Shown here: positions 14,001-14,981 of the stretch, one piece after another
Layout: each line of letters begins with the position of its first letter
Numbering within the stretch: the stretch's first letter is position 1
DNA from: CAZCTC01 sp964501335
Lineage (GTDB): Bacteria > Chloroflexota > Anaerolineae > B4-G1 > SLSP01
Assembly: GCA_964501335.1 (NCBI GenBank)
Contig: CAZCTC010000118.1
Location: 1-14,981, forward strand
DNA: 14,981 nucleotides
Direction of reading: 5' to 3'
Program-made: the position numbers and the translations under genes
The notes under the pieces: generated by a model
Told to the model about the DNA's origin: nothing
Databases searched by the model: none
Seen by the model: the letters and a program-made list of their open reading frames with translations, nothing else

Positions 14001-14585
14001 CCGACCATAGGCTTCCGCCAGTCCGGGACAGCCACCCAACATTTCCACATAGCCGATCTCAGCCGGTTGGATTCCCGCCGCGCGATGCAGATCTGCCGCC
14101 GCCCCTGCCGGCCCCGCCCCGAAAGCCCGGATAATCGCATAAGCCCACCGCACCTTCTCGGCCGGCGCCAGAACGATCGCCGCCGCCCCTTCATCACCGA
14201 TCGCCCCCACGAGCACCGCCTCCAGATCACCGGCCTCCAGCCGACGCGCCGCCGAGACCAAAGCCGCCGCCGGCAGTCCCGCCTCCGCCGGCCCGCTCTG
14301 CCGGATCGCAAAATCATGCAGACCCGCCACCTGATCCAAAACCCCGCGGCCATCCCCCGGCACCGCCAGAATCAACCCGACACGGGTCGTCCTCTCAATA
14401 CCGGCATCGAGTAACGCATTCGCCGCGGCCCGCAACAGACATTCCTCGGGGGCCAGCGCTACCGCACCTTCCACCGACAAAGGCGCGCCGGCATACACCC
14501 CCCGCGCCAAAGAGTCCAGATCCGCACACCGCTTCCCGCACACATCCATTCCGATCAAAGCCAAAGGCCGATTGATTCCTCTCAT
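11001..14585 (-). CDS. Pfa-type multidomain lipid synthase subunit: degenerate KS, acyltransferase, two FabA-like dehydratases (PfaB/PfaC-like fusion)
   Basis: This 1194-aa protein combines parts usually split between PfaB and PfaC. Residues 1 to about 285 are a shortened ketosynthase fold (LEAGDLEAVLVGAIGDEGAAAIVLAP 116-141; IGYVEMLGG 177-185; GLPGLVGLIKAAICLHRRTLP 213-233) lacking the active-site Cys and both His motifs. Residues about 395-735 are an acyltransferase: FVYPGAFNSYVGMGRELF (403-420), nucleophile GYSLGEASM (Ser499), DSVLHNP (His616) and FVELGPQGTCTRW (688-700). Residues about 855-1005 are a first hotdog dehydratase (IPNGDLLLIDRV 858-869; MPYS-like VVPYSVLMEIALQPCG 905-920). Residues about 1045-1194 are a second, with WFFACHFYQDPVMPGSLGVEAM (His1089, Glu1103). 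The start ATG 14585 has gaggg 6 nt upstream. No ACP, KR or active KS is present. It would work with PfaD and unseen partners on a long-chain or polyketide-like lipid. Confidence 0.88.
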   Translation of the reverse strand: MRGINRPLALIGMDVCGKRCADLDSLARGVYAGAPLSVEGAVALAPEECLLRAAANALLDAGIERTTRVGLILAVPGDGRGVLDQVAGLHDFAIRQSGPAEAGLPAAALVSAARRLEAGDLEAVLVGAIGDEGAAAIVLAPAEKVRWAYAIIRAFGAGPAGAAADLHRAAGIQPAEIGYVEMLGGCPGLAEAYGRRGADRTTAASGFEPASWGLPGLVGLIKAAICLHRRTLPVGSPLPDPSAWEASSFYTIAESRPWLCGRGALRRAALHGRAGTEFVHLILEELPDRRDQPAVRVAPGAVEARLFLVAGHDQATLLERLDSLIQAGGVTLEVLAAQSYEYYQQEADAPYVLALVAHDGAELQREVEFARQGVVAAFATGKPWVSPAGGYFTARPLRGPVAFVYPGAFNSYVGMGRELFQHFPTLHEALAEVTSNAAAALAEPFIFPRELDAATPGAEERLAENITAVIQSGTGLAVLLTLTLREVFGVQPGAALGYSLGEASMLWATGVWRDGDGGSERWHHSPLFRTRLGGVREAVREAWDLAADEPASWIVYLLKAPAARVQEALATEPHVYLTMINAPGEVIIAGDPEGCRRVIAALGCHALRAPFDSVLHNPVTRGEYPALEELFSNPTSEVREIDFYSTASYGTLRLERRSLARAMAEMTCAPVDFPRLVQAAYAGGARIFVELGPQGTCTRWIRGILREQEHAAVAANRTGLSDFDGFLAVLAQLVSHRAPIDLSPLYAPRGENYPALPERKPGGGPQRGEIAPNGFYQPEMVAEAHGAFLEARRAAVEQTGELIRLQTATARQWLQGAVPSARPVRYTRRHLEEFASGSLVRCFGPIYQLYEGRRTPRIPNGDLLLIDRVMEIEGALGEIRSGATLVSEYDVPAGAWFYRDNAAPVVPYSVLMEIALQPCGFLSAYQGTTLPYSEVDFYFRNLDGEARLLREVDLRGRTVTNRVQLQVSTAVEGIIIQKYSFELACEGEPFYRGSSSFGYFTAAALDNQVGLDGGQAKWPWYKEQPGELTLLDLRMLRQAGAGRPHYRPAQGQLNFLDEVYFQPDGGKYGQGYIYARARVDPRAWFFACHFYQDPVMPGSLGVEAMVQAMQAYALRQDLGKGFRSPRFEQAVEHGVTWKYRGQLTPGNEALALEIHLHRPESRPEGLVLSGDASLWKNDLRIYAVDGIAIRLAEA

Positions 14586-14602
14586 CTTCCCTCATCTGCT
14601 TA

Positions 14603-14981
14603 TCTGTCCTGAAAATAGGCCCGCCGTGCAAAAATCTCCCCGAGGGCGGCCACATCGGGCCGCCCCTACCCGGAAAACGTCTCCCGTAGGGGTACCCCTT
14701 GTGGGTACCCAATCCTGACGAATCGTCTATTTTCATTTTTCGGGGTGCCGCCCCCTACATGGCGTTCTGTCCTGAAAATAGCCCACGCCGTGCAAAAATC
14801 TCCCCGAGGACGGCCACATCGGGCCGCCCCTACCCAAATGCCGCCAATGTAGGGGCGCCCCTGTGTGGGCGCCCTCTAACCCAACAATCTATTTTCATCC
14901 TTCAGGGTGCCGCCCCCGGCATGGGCTTCTGTCCTGAAAATAGCCCACGCCGTGCAAAAATCTCCCCGAGGACGGCCACAT
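14603..14981. repeat. Tandem array of 162-163 bp units with REP-like hairpins (continues past the window)
   Basis: Units start with tctgtcctgaaaatag at 14603, 14766 and 14928; the third is cut by the window end. Each complete unit holds two opposed hairpins: one around cggccacatcgggccg (14644-14665 in unit 1, 8-bp arms) and one of the form gtagggg-N-cccc-tgtggg-N-ccc. The second has core gtac in unit 1 (14690-14710) and cgcc/ggcg in unit 2. Near the unit ends, tgaaaatag and ctattttca are inverted. The array begins 18 bp upstream of the pfa-type start codon and fills the rest of the window. I find no clear promoter in it. Confidence 0.85.

Noticed and set aside
14603..14981. CRISPR array
   Set aside because: The repeating unit is 162-163 bp with no short repeat/spacer alternation, and the between-hairpin sequence is conserved rather than unique.
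1..14981. tRNA, rRNA or riboswitch genes
   Set aside because: I scanned the intergenic gaps and saw no cloverleaf, rRNA segment or recognisable riboswitch core. A dedicated covariance search was not possible here.

Overview
The window reads as chromosomal DNA of a GC-rich bacterium, most likely a member of Chloroflexota (Anaerolineae or a related class). This is inferred from gene content: RNase J, two LCP-LytR_C cell-wall proteins in tandem, a GH1 glucosidase, a PfaD/PfaB-C-like lipid synthase, and intergenic spaces crowded with short palindromic repeats. No marker gene fixes the taxonomy, so I hold it at moderate confidence. I saw no rRNA, tRNA, CRISPR array, transposase or phage gene.

Left half (1-7336), all on the plus strand: a small flavin-binding NimA/pyridoxamine-oxidase-like protein; ribonuclease J with a good extended -10 promoter; a GT4-type glycosyltransferase; then two tandem, clearly paralogous LytR-CpsA-Psr proteins 17 bp apart, behind an extended -10 promoter. 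Glycosyltransferase plus LCP proteins suggests an envelope-glycopolymer theme. Right half (7590-14585), all on the minus strand and convergent with the left half: a pfa-type pair in transcription order (a 1194-aa protein with degenerate KS, AT, DH and DH domains, then a PfaD enoyl reductase 16 bp downstream), followed by a GH1 beta-glycosidase with its own predicted promoter. The pfa pair supplies acyltransferase, dehydratase and enoyl reductase functions. No active ketosynthase, ACP, ketoreductase or phosphopantetheinyl transferase is in the window, so those must lie elsewhere.

Intergenic DNA is the unusual part. At least nine copies or partial copies of one composite repeat occupy the gaps at 1-82, 804-1038, 2841-2876, 4192-4298, 4352-4470, about 7365-7402, 7446-7526, 9074-9196 and 9214-9340. 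A typical copy has a short lead (ggttagcctgaaaagcagg), an A-tract, a perfect 16-17 bp palindrome with a tetraloop, then a conserved tail (ctctctccc, gcgcgtcgc, gcgggacgctaaaaa). The tail is conserved, but the GC part of the palindrome differs in nearly every copy while staying self-complementary. All copies point the same way. One copy is interrupted by a 151-bp inverted-repeat (MITE-like) insert with an 8-bp flanking duplication. A separate 162-163 bp tandem array of REP-like hairpins starts upstream of the pfa pair and runs off the right edge.

Gaps longer than 300 bp: 663-1174 holds TCCCAAA palindromes, a repeat copy, the MITE and the RNase J promoter. 4064-4544 holds about 120 bp without features, then two tandem repeat copies and the LCP promoter. 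8964-9409 holds the GH1 promoter and two repeat copies. 14586-14981 holds the tandem array.
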